64,000 nucleotides of DNA from Megaustenia siamemsis (GCA_032433765.1 JAVIAB010000008.1:44189097-44253096); one strand, 5' to 3'; positions 11,100-22,480 are shown, counted from the first letter of the stretch. The notes: generated by a model from the sequence alone, not told the origin. Numbers and translations are program-made.

Positions 11100-11525
11100 T
11101 AGATTTCTGGTGTCTGGATAGTCTAAAGGTAAGACATCGGCCCCTGGACATGAAAGTCCAGGTGTGAATCCCACTGTAGGCATAGGAATGTGTTCATTTC
11201 TGATGTGTGATGAGTAAAAAAAAAAGTAAAGCACCTCTGTCACGCCAAGTGGCGTATGGGGAATATGGTGTTAGTGACCATAAATTTTACAGACCTTTGG
11301 CACATGATTTTTGGTGTAATGTGGTCAGTATTACGCCCATGCCGCTTTATTTTCCCAGAAAAAAATCTGGTACCCATTAAAGGCTGGGTGAACCGGAAGC
11401 CGTCGGCTGAGACCAAATCCTACCTATTGTACTTTGTAGTCCAGTTCACTAACCACTGAGCTATCGCGGCTCCTGCATCTCTGAGTAGTGAGATCCAATG
11501 TCCAGCCCTCTTGCCTAAATGCAAA
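11100..11525 (+). mobile_element. SINE-3 interrupted by SINE-1
   Basis: The tRNA-like head (GTCTAAAGGTAAGACATCGG and AGGTGTGAATCCCAC) lies at 11106-11180. The internal block CATCTCTGAGTAGTGAGAT resumes at 11474 after a 257-bp antisense SINE-1. The nesting gives the relative age: SINE-3 first, SINE-1 later. Confidence 0.78.
11216..11472 (-). mobile_element. SINE-1, full length, nested in SINE-3
   Basis: On the minus strand the element starts GAGCCGCGATAGCTCAGTGG (A box TAGCTCAGTGG), has a degenerate B-box region, a body with CTGGGAAAATAAAGCGGC and GCCACTTGGCGTGACAGAG, and ends in poly(T) (poly(A) on the plus strand at 11216). Other copies: 40025-40276, 52959-53386 and the head at 54792-54872. 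Confidence 0.85.
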
Positions 11526-11677
11526 AAGTAAAGAAATTCCATCATCAACACTCGCAATAATCTTGAATTAAATTTTGCATAAGGATGGACTAATTAAAAG
11601 GATGGTGTAGAGTGTTAACTGATGCTTGCTTGTCTGACTCTTTAACTATCTGGATTGTGGGGGCAATTCTGATACCA

Positions 11678-12148
11678 TCATCATCGTCATCATCATCATT
11701 GAGTGCCATCTCCGCAACGAAGGTTGGCTACCATGGAGCACCATTCTGCTCTGTCTCTTACTTTGATGGTGCAGGTTGTCATAGGCTGGTTTATCCATCT
11801 TTTGATGTTACTCGTCCATGTTAGTCTTGGTCTGCCTCTGCCTCTTTTACCTTGTATTTTCCCCTCCAGGATTACTTTTAGTAGGCTGTTGTGTCTTTTA
11901 ACATGGCCCAAATATCGCATTTGTCTTGTTTGAATTGTGTTTAGTAGTACTCTTTTCATTTTTAGTTATTTAAGACTTCATTGTTTGTTTTCTTTTCCTT
12001 CCATCCAATTATACCTATTCTTCTATATATACATATTTCAAAGGCTTCAATTCTCTGTTCTATTTTCTTGTCTAATATCCATGTTTCTGCACCATATAGG
12101 AATGTTGAGAAGACATAACATTTTGCTATTCTTAGTTTTAGCCCTGAT
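11678..12148 (-). mobile_element. LINE-D, 5'-truncated, with 12-bp TSD
   Basis: The insert is flanked by ATTCTGATACCA at 11666-11677 and 12149-12160. On the minus strand it encodes RT C-terminal sequence ([38 protein letters not shown]) and ends with a (GAT)n tail, seen as (CAT)n on the plus strand. Other copies: 27183-27373, 46026-46227 and 58774-59311. Confidence 0.9.
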
Positions 12149-12589
12149 ATTCTGATACCACTTTCTTCAATTGTTGACAGATCTTTGTCTACTTAATCTT
12201 CAGCATTCAAGTCTTGTGGTCATGCAAACTAAGAAAAACATCATGACATGATGAGCTGGTCAGTACTTGTATATACATGTGTGTGTCCTGATTTGTCCCC
12301 TAAACCTGCACTGCAGCTGAAATAATGCATCTTCAGCAAGCTGGATCTTGGTTTCACTTATGAGTTTTCCTTCACATAGGGTGGATACTAGCCAGGGCTG
12401 TTGGGCTCACCCTGTCTGTGGTTTCTGTCTGGGTGTTCCCCTATAGCCTTTTGCTTATGATGTCTAGACCTGTTCAGTTTTGTATGTTGTGGTTCCATTG
12501 TATATCAGTGATTTGTGAACTGGTGTACTGAGGACAATAGGTCATGTTCAATCTTGATTGATGACTTCTAGAGTCACCATCATCTTGTG

Positions 12590-13080
12590 CCATCTCAACC
12601 CTGAAGATTGACTACTATGGAATGTTATTCTACTCTATATTTTCTTGCCTTGATGACAGACTGTCATAGGTTGGGGAGTTCATCCCTTGACATTGTCAAT
12701 CCACATTAGTTGTCTGCCTCTATCTTGTTTAACATGTATTTTCCCTTCCAAAATGACTCAGTGGCTGTGTTTTTATTATGTGTCAAAATAATGTCACTTG
12801 TTCAAATTGTTTAACAGTTCTCTATCCAATTTCAAGTGTTTCACAACTTCAGTTGTTTGTTTCCTTCCTCTCTGTCCGCTAAATTTTTCATTCTTACAAT
12901 AATTTGCATTTCTAGGGCTTCAGACTTCTGTACTGTCTTCTGCCTGCAAGAATGTTGAGTAAATATAATATTTTATTATTCTTAATTTTAGTTCTGAAGT
13001 TATTTGCTTTCATGTAAGTATACAATCAATTTGTTTAAAATTATTTCACCATTCCTATTATTTCGCTCATTTTTTTGTCT
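12590..13080 (-). mobile_element. Old LINE-D-like relic
   Basis: The order of blocks follows LINE-D (TGACTACTATGGAATG, GTCATAGGTTGG, CTGCCTCTATCTTG, then a TTCAAATTGTTTAACAG block), but with many substitutions and indels. No frame survives. Confidence 0.6.
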
Positions 13081-13194
13081 TGCATGTTTATGTTTCTAGT
13101 TAAGACATTCTGAAGATTATTTTAAGTTAACTGTTAACCCAGCCTTAATTGAATATTTGTTTTTTTTACCTTGGGCATGGCGAGGGGCATAGAT

Positions 13195-13370
13195 TATAGA
13201 TGCTCCCTCAATGAGCTAGAGCTGCTTGCACAGAACAGAGACAAATGGTGAAATTTGATGAAATATATTTAAAAGAATTGAAAATTGCTAGAACAAAAAT
13301 TCAGATAAGAGAGGGAGTATCTTGGTCTATGCCCTATGGGCCGGCTACGGCTCAAAAGATAGATAGATGG
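13195..13370 (+). mobile_element. LINE-B 3' fragment
   Basis: Contains CTCCCTCAATGAGCTAGAGC (LNEIELL region), AGAACAGAGACAAATGG, the CTATGCCCTATGGGCCGG tail and ATAGATAGATG. The 5' part is missing. Confidence 0.85.
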
Positions 13371-13784
13371 GGAGGGGGTGGTGGTTGTTTGGGGTGTAAA
13401 GCTATTCTGATGTAAAGCTAATTAACTTACTACAAAAATATGCATATGGTATACACACATAGTATTTTCATTTGTCTATTGCATGGAGAATCTTGTTTAC
13501 TAGTAGAATTACATATTATTTGAATCACATTCGGCTTCACATTCGGAAACATAAGGAGCATGATAATTATGTGTGGTCGAACAAAGTTACAAATGTTTTG
13601 TGTTTAGGTCGTAGTTTCAGTTTATATTTAGTTGCTAGATTTCCTTCAGTCCTTATCATTTTCTGAAACCGTTATGCTACTATGGGTTTACACTAGAGTG
13701 ATATTTTTTATAAATAGGAAAACAAAAGAAGATATTATAAAAATAACTATAGAACATTAAGTCATAAAATAAGTAGTTAAACTC

Positions 13785-14345
13785 TAAATATCTGGGAACA
13801 ACATTCTCTGAAGATGGCAAAATAGATACGAAAATAGACATATGGTGCACTGCAACAAGACAAACCAAATATTAGTACAGCTATCCCCTATATGTCAACA
13901 TAAAAAAATACATATTACCCAAGAAACATCTAATAGTCTTATACAGATTCATTCCAGCTTTGTTCTACCAATGCCTAATATGGTCACTTAAGACCAAGCA
14001 TAATAGAAAGCTTGTCACCACAGAGATGAGATGTCTGAGAAAAGAAAAGTGCTTGGGGTGACTAGAAAAGACAGAATTTGAAATGATATTATCAGAGAAA
14101 TAGTAAGCACTGATGATGATGATAAGTAAGCACTGAACCAATCCTATGCTACATACAGAAACAATAAATAAACTGGTTTGCACATCTAGAAAGAATGCCG
14201 TGTGATTTCTTACCATACAAAGCATATATTAAATGAGGAAAAGATCAAGAGGCAGACCCAGAGTAAGATGGACAGACATATATCAAAGAAGCGCGACATC
14301 ATGCCAATGAATGAAGTCGCCAAAAGGGGAGATCAAGAATTTTGT
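13785..14345 (+). mobile_element. LINE-G relic, plus strand
   Basis: Broken frames resemble the 10235-10765 fragment: CTGAAGATGGCAAAATAG (SEDGKI), TTGTTCTACCAATGCCTAAT, then AAGATCAAGAGGCAGACCCA (RSRGRPRV) and ATGGACAGACATA. Frameshifts and stops are present throughout. Confidence 0.65.
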
Positions 14346-14559
14346 ATCTCCCTCGACACCCGAACGGGTACAAAAGGAAGTGAAGAGAAGAAAAGGAGAA
14401 CTATAGTAACATACAGTTGAGTTACTGATTACTAAATTATATTATTACACCAATTTATTAATTTAATTACGGATATTACCGACGAATTACCAGCTTTAGG
14501 CTCAAGGCTGCGAAAGCCTATTTAATTGTGCTGCCTGCACACTGTATTTTATTTTCAAA

Positions 14560-15132
14560 GGTAATTTCCTAGTTTGATCAGATATATTATTTCAGTTTGG
14601 AAGAGTGATGTCCCCTAAAATATGTCTGCCAAAATACAGTGGTTTTACGCTTTCTTGGCGTTGGGTCATTACGCTGGCATGTGTCATTCACACTGGCGTT
14701 TGGGTCAGCGTGGCGTTCGGGTCAGCGTCTGCGTCCAAATCGAGATGTTAATTAATAATTGGCTGAACCCCTATCCTTTCTTATGCTTCTTCTTACTAAT
14801 TATCGGCCTATATATATAGGCTAGTTTGTCTATCCTTTCTTATGCTTCTTCTTACTAATTATCACCCAATTCCCTTCGATCAGAAGATCATAATTAGGCG
14901 AGTGGCGTCGTTTTTGTCACGCGTTATAATATATTTATAAATATTTAACACTAAAGCTAAACCTAACCCCTGGACCCAACGCCCAATCAACAGATACTCC
15001 GAAATGATTACATGCCAGCGTAATGACCCCAACGCCAAGAATGCGTAGAACCACTGTATTTTGGCAGACATATTTTAGGGGACATCACTCTTCCAACTGA
15101 AATAATATATCTGATCAAACTAGGAAATTACC
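14560..15132. mobile_element. Non-autonomous Merlin derivative
   Basis: Both ends carry the terminal inverted repeat of the Merlin element at 61055-63025, starting GGTAATTTCCTAGTTTGATC and reading CC at the right edge (15132). The left part matches Merlin to about 61328 and the right part matches from about 62750, so the whole transposase gene is deleted. At the junction a 33-bp piece starting ATCCTTTCTTATGCTTCT is present twice (about 14770-14802 and 14831-14863). The flanking 8-mers (TTTTCAAA and AAAAAACA) do not match, so no TSD is visible. Confidence 0.9.
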
Positions 15133-15429
15133 AAAAAACAAGAACTTATAATGAAATGAGTAAAACAACGATCAGTGACAAAATGTGCGTGTTCATATTT
15201 CTTGTTGGGTAACATATTTTTTTAAAAACTTTAAAGGGAGGTTAATACATCTTTCAAAAGGGAGACAATTATTTAAAATGTAATTATAAATGTATATAAT
15301 CCAACAACTAAACTACCAATCGGAACAACATATTTTTATTTAAAATAAATAATTGCGAGTTATTGTCTTTTAATACCTCATAAATACAATTAGTTTGATT
15401 CATGCCTGAAAATGTAATGTAAATTTGTA

Positions 15430-15835
15430 TTATCTAGAAACAAATTTAGGAATTAAATATTCGGAGAATCTCGGTCCACGGCACAATATAAGTGACCGTA
15501 CAGGGGACGTTACCGAAGTGAGGGTAAAGCTTGCATCGAGGGACTACAAACAGGTACACAGTTACCTCCTCTGTCCCTGGGAAGGTCTGAGTCAAAGGTC
15601 AAAGTTCATCGCCAAGCAGGCGACCCTGGAAACCCCGGGGGTGGTTCAACAGAAACCCGAGGCGTGGGCAAGGCGCGTTCTTACATGGGGCATGGGAGGC
15701 TCCACCTGAGGTCAGGGGGCCGATGCCATACACGCCTTGCTTGACTTGAAACGAACCATGACCAGCGTTGTTAAGTTCAATGTGCAAGGTGGTACTTGTA
15801 CCATAACTCAATTCAGACTACTCTACCAGCACTTC
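15430..15835. other. GC-richer segment of unknown nature
   Basis: The segment is clearly richer in G+C than its neighbours. It stays open for 94 codons on the plus strand (15425-15709) and 70 on the minus strand (15811-15599). The minus frame reads SYGTSTTLHIELNNAGHGSF and QVKQGVYGIGPLTSGGASHA, with a GTAAGA (possible donor) next to it. No family was recognised. It could be an exon, a repeat with an old coding region or a captured cDNA piece. Confidence 0.3.
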
Positions 15836-15859
15836 ATTTTTTTTTTTTTTTAAATCTAC

Positions 15860-16015
15860 TGTTCTTTCGAGCCGAAGAGTTTCTCAATCTCGACGAGAGA
15901 GAGAGCTGATTCGGGATAAAACGTTCTTGTAGGTTTTCTATTTTTCTATGTATTAGTGCCAAATCATCTGCAAATAGAAGCTCATTGATTTCCTCTGTCT
16001 CTTACCCCCCCCCCC
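15860..16015 (-). mobile_element. LINE-H RT fragment, minus strand
   Basis: The reverse complement matches the segment around 17205-17300, including the codons of INELIFADD and KIENLQE. It is bounded by poly(T) at 15837 and poly(C) at 16004-16016. Confidence 0.6.
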
Positions 16016-16509
16016 CCTTTTCAATAGCTGACTGTGTTGTGTGACTCAATGGAACAAACAGGCGTTTTAAAGTGAAATTCTCTCATTTGGGCAAGCATTT
16101 GATTTTCTTAATTAATCCTTAAAAACAATGTTTAGCATATTAAATATTAATGGAGCTAACTTTCTCCACTTCCTCCTTATTACATAGTGGGTCGAGGTGC
16201 AGGCAACGTTCTAGTATCCTCAGTCATTGTCAGTTGATGTTGTAGCATTTCTAGGATGCTGTCAGTACATTTGACTCTTCTCCTGTTTTCACTTTATATA
16301 TTTGTTTTGGATAATGTCGTATCTCATGGCGCATTTTCCAAATCAGTAAAGCATTTTATTTCTCATGTAGTTTAGAATTGATTCCTTGCCCATTCTCTCT
16401 ATGACGACCAGTGTTTCTTTCAGATAAAAAAAAATGGCGTGGTGGGGGGGGGGGGGGCGGCATTTTAAGGAAAGTTAATTTAAAGCCTTAAATAATATAT
16501 CTCACTTAC

Positions 16510-16722
16510 CTGTAGTATTTGTCCCATGTTTAAGTCTTCATTTAAAGCTGACATACACTCCTCGTGAGTCCCAGCACATACACCAAGCAATGGTAATATG
16601 TGTCCTAAAATCAAAATAGTTACATAGCTTAGCTTCCATTGAGCAGGCAAAGCATTCGACCGGCTTGTTGCAGGAGCTACTGAGTTAAATGCTCTGTGCA
16701 CACCATGAGCTGTGTGTTTCAT
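16510..16722 (-). CDS. Candidate coding exon with a hydrophobic segment
   Basis: On the minus strand an ATG at 16722-16720 opens 71 codons ending at a strong donor, CTACAG|GTAAGTGAG (16510/16509), phase 0. The frame starts MKHTAHGVHRAFNSVAPATS and has a hydrophobic stretch at about residues 34-53 (SYVTILILGHILPLLGVCAG), which could be a membrane or signal-anchor segment, followed by THEECMSALNEDLN. The frame is also open upstream of the ATG to about 16940, and that part resembles 19080-19249 (+), so the exon may start further upstream. No downstream partner exon was found. It may be a host gene or the coding region of an unrecognised mobile element. Confidence 0.4.
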
Positions 16723-16734
16723 CCGTTTTGATCG

Positions 16735-16990
16735 TGTTTTGATATTCCAATTGTTTACGATGAACGATGATATCGTATGACAGAGAACAGTTGGCTGTGT
16801 TGACTTTCTGTGTGGTTTCGCCTTATGTCTTTTGGCATGTTCTGAGACTGCTATGATGGAGACTACGGCTACCTTTCTTTGTTTGGGAGATGAGTTAGTA
16901 ATTCGGATGATTCCACTGGCACAGGCGGTTGAGCAGTTAGGATTTTAATTCGTTTGCAGTGATACCAGGGCTTTCCATAACCATAACCAT
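16735..16990 (-). repeat. Left arm of a 250-bp inverted repeat
   Basis: The reverse complement aligns with 19073-19315 through GGAAAGCCC, TATCACTGCAAACGAATTAA, CTCCCAAACAAAGAAAGGTA and AAAAGACATAAGGCGAAAC. Both arms keep the same frame (SSPKQRKV, IIAVS, HAKRHKAK). Confidence 0.75.
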
Positions 16991-16994
16991 AGCA

Positions 16995-17560
16995 TTCGAC
17001 CGAGTAAACAGACAACAACTGTGGGAGATACTAATAACATACGCAGTTAGCTAACATCTAACCAACCTAATTAAAAGTATCAACATCAGCTGCACAGTTA
17101 GAACAGCAGTAGGTTTCACAGACCACTTTGAAGTTACATCAGGTGTAACCACTATCCCCTCTACTGTTTATTACATACATGGACTATATATACAAGTTAG
17201 CCAACCCATCAGAGACAGAGGAGATCAATGAGCTTATATTTGCAGATGATCAGGCACTAATACATGGAAAAATAGAAAACCTACAAGAACATTTTAATAA
17301 ATTCAACAGCACAGGCACAAAATACAACATGCAAATCAACATCAACAAAACAAAAGTTATGAATCTCACAAAATAGAAACAGAACATCAACATAACTATA
17401 GATAGCAAACAACTAAAAAAACTAAATCAAGTAGAGGAATTTAAATACCTAGGAAGTCTAATGACAAACGACAATTTACAAACAGCAGAAATAGACTCAA
17501 GATGCAACAAAGCTTGTCAAACAAAAACAGTCTTTTGCGCGAACAGAAGTGCAAAAGACC
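16995..17560 (+). mobile_element. LINE-H RT palm relic
   Basis: Frames include AFDRVNRQQLWEILITYA near 16992-17045 and, at 17179-17376, EEINELIFADDQALIHGKI with the catalytic FADD, followed by a thumb region. Stops and frameshifts separate the blocks. Related to 15860-16015. Confidence 0.75.
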
Positions 17561-17973
17561 ATATTATATCTCACCTCGACACTGAAAGGCAAATGAAGAA
17601 GGAAAGAAGATAATTTTTTAATACTCTCATTTGTTTTTTAATGGCATAGCGCCCCAAACATTTACATAAGAATTCTTCACTTGGAATCTCTTCTTCTTCA
17701 ACAGAAATCTTCATCCAGTGATCCCCTAGCTGGTTTCTTAGTGGAAACATTATTCTGTTCATAGCACAACAGTAACTGTTGATATTGGTACAGTCAATAT
17801 TTTTACACTGCTATTTTTCATTTCATCATAACCAACTAAAGATTGAAGAATATATTTTATAGGTGATATTTTGTTGTCCACGTATGAGGCCAAATATTTC
17901 AAAAACTTCAGATCTGCTTGCAAGTGATCTTGATCTACATCATACAAATGCTGACATGGGGGTGCTAACCTGT

Positions 17974-18302
17974 AAAGGTAAAGGTAAAGTACGAGACTTG
18001 AACTGGCGTCTTAGCACGTGAGTTTACACCCATATGCGCTCGGCCGCCTATCCAGAAATGTTTGGAGATTTCTGTATAGTGTCACCTCAAGCATCTAAAC
18101 TCAGATGCGAGGCAACATTCCTCACCTTCCAAGGATAATACCCTGGTACCCATTTCTGCCAACGGCTGGGTCGACCGTGGTGGTATTTTTTTTTTCCAAC
18201 CACAAGTACAATTCACACAGCTCCCAGCGGGAATTAAACACAGGTTGTCCGAACGTCGGTAGTCCAGTCGGGTGGTTTTCCCAACTAGGCTACCGAGGTC
18301 CC
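17974..18302 (-). mobile_element. SINE-4, tRNA-headed, nested in the hAT relic
   Basis: On the minus strand it starts GGGACCTCGGTAGCCTAGTT (A box) with a B-box-like TTTAATTCCCGC. The body includes GGTACCAGGGTATTATCCTT and the 3' end is a (CTTTAC)n-type repeat (AAAGGT repeats on plus). Short AACCTGT copies lie on both sides and may be a TSD. Only one copy was seen in this window. Confidence 0.75.
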
Positions 18303-19072
18303 CATGTGAACCTGTGACTCTTTTATCTGAATGTGATGAGCATGCTGAAATTAATTTCAAGTCTTGCTTACTAAACCTTTTGTTCATTTCAGATATTATA
18401 GAATCTGCATATCCAGCAAGTGTCTGCAAACAAGTTCTGCTATTAGAGACATCTGCTTGTATTGTTTGAATGTGTGACACCTTATCTTTCTATTCTTTAT
18501 ATGTTGCAGTAAGATCACTATGTGTGTTTTTCTGTTTTTTGTATATTTGCAGATATTGCTTTTAAGTGTAAAGATGTGTTTGAAATTAGCTTTGGTAGAA
18601 TTGACAACTGACTGCTTCTGCAAACATTTGTTTCAATTAGAAACACCTCTCAGTATCTCCACCAACAGGCAAAGTGTTAACATGAAAGTAGATTTTTTCA
18701 TGTCAAGAAGTAATCCTCCAGCCAAAGAAGCTAGATCTGGCCCACTCTTATGTATATGCTCACAAATCTTCATGATTGACTACTAGCATTTCTTAATGAT
18801 GTGAATGGTGTTATAATGACTGAGCTAGTGCACATCTCAAACCTCTGGAATTCTAATTATATGGGATCTGGTAACATTTTTTGAATGTCACAGAGAACTG
18901 TTTCTTGTTTTCCAGATTGGTGGAACAGCTTATATATGTCTCTGACTACATGAAAAACTGTATGTGACAATACATGACTCCAACAATGTATGTAGGGAAT
19001 AGTCCTTTCTGACTGATCTGACATATTTTGTGAACCCTGTAGAGACTGATAGAAAATATATTTTTGGTTTTT

Positions 19073-19315
19073 GGTTATGGAAGGCCCCTGTATCACTGCA
19101 AACGAATTAAAATCCATAATTGCTCAACCGCCCATGCCAGCGTAATCATCCGAATCTCATCTCCCAAACAAAGAAAGGTAACTGTAGTCCCCATCATAGC
19201 AGTATCAGCACACGCCAAAAGACATAAGGCGAAACTGCGCAGAAAGTGAACACAGCCAACTTTTCCCTGTCATACAATATCATTATTCATCGAAAGCAAT
19301 TGAAATATCGAAACA
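19073..19315 (+). repeat. Right arm of the 250-bp inverted repeat
   Basis: Inverted copy of 16735-16990. A 61-codon frame (19064-19249) runs through it and reads SSPKQRKVTVVPIIAVSAH and then AKRHKAKLRRK. Confidence 0.75.
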
Positions 19316-19324
19316 GTTTTAGAA

Positions 19325-19472
19325 TTTGAACTCATGTTTTTCATAAGTAAGTAAGGAATGATTAAGGAGACAAGTGCATACCTTTTCCATATTATAGGAG
19401 CTATTTTGTATTTAGTTTGTTTTTTATGTGTTTTTTTTTAATATGAGCTGTATGTCCAATCAATATTATCAA
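19325..19472 (+). repeat. Local duplication, copy 1
   Basis: Matches 21068-21212 in the same orientation: AAGTAAGTAAGGAATGATTA, AGGAGACAA.TGCATACC, TTTAGTTTGTTTTTTATGTG, ATATGAGCTGTATGTCCAAT. Copies differ by short indels. Confidence 0.8.
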
Positions 19473-19774
19473 TATATTTTTATCTCTATTAAATTCACAA
19501 GCACTGAGATTACCAAGTGACATATCTCATTTATTTATTTAACTTTCAATGCAGTTTGTGATGGTTTGAGCTGTTGTACATTGAAGTGGAATTGTGCACA
19601 CAAATTCTCAAAATTCTCCAGTCTGTCACATATCTCACTCATAGCAGTTCGGATTTGATGACAGTGTTTGTGAATTCATCAGCCATTAAAGCAAATGGTT
19701 TCCCTTTAATTTAGTAGTAAACTGTTCAACAAGTACCTCTGCTAAACACTGCAACATTTCACAAGCTGTTTACT

Positions 19775-21060
19775 ACTACAAAATGTAGCTTGTTCACTCT
19801 GTTTCTGAAGCCAGTCACTTACACTCTTAACACATGGTACCACAAACTTCTCGCAATGTGTTTATATTTGGTTGTGTGAGCTACCTCCTTGTTAAGTAGG
19901 AAATTTACATGAATTCTTCTGTAGTAGGATAATACAAGTGCTTGTTCTCACTTAGTTTTTGGAACATATACTTTGTAGATATTGTCACTTTATTTCCATT
20001 ATGTTCGTATTTGAGGAATTAAATTTCAAAGTAGATTAAAAACAGTTTGTACTGCAGTATCACTGTCTAAACTGTGCACGGATCAAACATTTCTACCCAA
20101 AAGTTTTTAGAAAGTAAAGAATGTACACATTTTAATTTCTTGCAATGTGCAATACATTATTAAAACACAATTCTAAACCATTATGCAATCTTGACAGCTC
20201 AGGACAAAGCTTGGTTATAAAACAAAATACAAATCTTTAAATTTATATATTTATCAAATAAAAAACTGACACATAAATTATTTCATGATGTCATTCCACA
20301 TATTTGTATTATTTAAAGCTTAATAGCTGGCAAGAACATTTGGGAATGTATAACAAGATTCAGAACAAGTTTAAAGTATAAATAATTTTTCAAAGATATT
20401 ATATTTTTCATAAAAATGATGCTAATAATATTTTTAATATTTCACTAGCAGAGGGTATTAATAATTGTACATAATTCCTATTATGATACTATTAGATGAA
20501 CAAGATATGTGGATTTGTACAGTAGTTTGCATAGACACTAGAAAGGACTGAAATATTCAAAATAATATTAATATTTAAAGACAATGATTGCTGGATATTT
20601 GTGATCAGTAACAAAAATAAATAAGTTAATTTAATTAAAAAACACATACAAAAAGATGTGTTGAAGTAGATTGTCAAATTCTTTAGCAGAGCAGTTCTCA
20701 AAACAAGCTATAGGTAATGTCATCAAGATTCAAAATAAATACATCTTCTAAAACATTTGTGACCATATATATTTTTGTAATTTTTTAAATTACTCATATT
20801 TTCTTGTTTGATTATTAATTTAGTTGGTATGCAGTGTGACAATAAATTTTAAAATAAATAAATATTTAAAAAATTCAAGCCTAAATGCAAAATATTACAA
20901 TATGTACATACACAGTTTTGAAACTTATGTGCGCTCTAAGAGCTTTCTTGGGAAATTCTGATTATAGCTGATTGTTTAAAGATCTATTTTTTAAAAAGCC
21001 AATGAACTTAATAATTGCTATTTAGATGTGATGGCAATGAATGAAACTACAATCAGGAAC
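19775..21060. other. AT-rich, nothing recognised
   Basis: No RNA gene, exon or repeat family was identified. Short open frames here are in low-complexity AT-rich sequence. Confidence 0.45.
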
Positions 21061-21067
21061 CTTCAAG

Positions 21068-21212
21068 AATTTGGATTCATGTTTTGCACAAGTAAGTAAG
21101 GAATGATTAAGGAGACAAATGCATACCTTCCATATTATACGAGCTACTTGTATTTAGTTTGTTTTTTATGTGTTTTTCTTTTAATATGAGCTGTATGTCC
21201 AATTGATTTGAG
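21068..21212 (+). repeat. Local duplication, copy 2
   Basis: Second copy of 19325-19472, 1.7 kb away. Confidence 0.8.
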
Positions 21213-21804
21213 TATAGACCATCTTGGTTAAACTCTGTTTTTTTTTTTTTAATTTATCAACACATAAAATGTTTCGAAAACTGTATATCAACAACTTCCA
21301 GAAGCAGTGAAAACTGATTTTTTTCTAGTCAGGAAGTTACCAAGAATGGCCAAAGGCATTTTATTGCATTTAACTGGATATATCATGTGATTAGTGTCAC
21401 TATATAAACATCAGGAGAAAGGTCAGGAGAATAACATCACAGTCAATACAATTAAGCACGTGGGCTCCAGCCCAAAGTAATTTTCACTTTAATTTTTAGA
21501 TGACAATTACGGTTTAATATAACCTAGAAAACTTAGTCTAAGATTGAATGAATCATGTCTCTCCAAGAAGTAGAGAAAACCTCCAAGGGACAAAGATATA
21601 CATATACTATACGGCACCCCACTATTTTCCTATGGTGTGAAAGCATTTTTGGTGTAATCACTGTCGCCTGGTATCGTTTTCTGAGTTTTCAAGTTATTGG
21701 ATTTTCAATTGAAAGCAGTAGTAAGTGTGCTTTTTTCAACATTTTTAATTATTAATTTACTAGTGCTGAGTTTAAAACAATGAATTTTTGCATTTAGTAT
21801 CCAT

Positions 21805-22345
21805 TAAAACAGGTAAATGAATTGAAATATCTGGGAACATTGTTAACCTCAGATGGTAGATTTACAAGAGAGGTCAGATGCAGAATGGCTCTGGTAAAAG
21901 CAGTGTTCCAAAAATTGAGAAGATATTGTGCAATCAGTTTTTGACAAAAGAAACAAGAAAAAGAGTTCTTAAATGTTATGTAGAGCCAGTCTTAGTGGAT
22001 TTACAGAAGAATGTTGAGAAAACCATGGACAACTAAGAAGAGTAATGAAAACGTTTTGAAAGAGGCCAAAGCAAGAAGAGAGCTAATATCCACTATTAGG
22101 AAGAAACAATCATAATTTTTTGACCATGTAATGAGAAGGAAACAACTGGAATATATTGTAAGAACTGGAAAAATTGAGGGGACAAGGAGATAGAGGGAAG
22201 CAAAGAGAAAAGGTACTAGACAGCTTAAGAGAATGGAATGGCAGAAGGTCAACAACAGAAAAGATAAATAACTGTCGAGATTGAAAATTGTGTAGAGACA
22301 AGATCACCTATGCCAGAAGGCACAGTACTTGATGATGATGATGAT
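21805..22345 (+). mobile_element. LINE-C 3' fragment
   Basis: Starts with the RT thumb ([20 protein letters not shown]) and ends in (GAT)n. A stretch has been lost after AGCCAGTCTTA (compare 41200-41290). The 3' flank CCATATA..GTTGCCCAATGCA is also found after the 23633-24280 copy, so the two loci are related by duplication rather than by independent insertion. Confidence 0.85.
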
Positions 22346-22404
22346 GATCCATATAGAGTTGCCCAATGCAATTTTACATTTACTTTTACAAAATTTGAAC
22401 ATTC

Positions 22405-22480
22405 ATTCAAAAGGTGCAGATATTGTGGCTTTGCCACAAACTAGCGAAACAGCACACTCAATCCCACTTAATGGGTGAGT
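22405..22480 (+). mobile_element. SINE-3 3' fragment
   Basis: Resembles 9060-9125: AAGGTGCAGATATTGTGGCT, AACTAGC and CACTTAATGGGTGA. Confidence 0.55.

Larger units (their letters stand above)
17570..19770 (-). pseudogene. hAT-like transposase relic
   Basis: Scattered minus-strand frames follow the order of a hAT/ZMYM-type transposase: LAEVLVEQFTTKLKG near 19730 with an ALMADEFT-like block, IPYIHCWSHVLSHTVFHVVR near 18990, TCLQTLAGYADSIISEMNKR near 18420 and LHPADLKFLKYLA-like sequence near 17920. SINE-4 (17974-18302) and the inverted-repeat arm at 19073-19315 interrupt it. There are many stops, so it is inactive. The assignment rests on the His-rich CWSH block and the order of pieces. Confidence 0.5.

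Noticed and set aside
16443..16457. Poly(G) run as G-quadruplex regulatory site
   Set aside because: A single homopolymer run next to other low-complexity sequence, with no gene-associated context; could also be length error.
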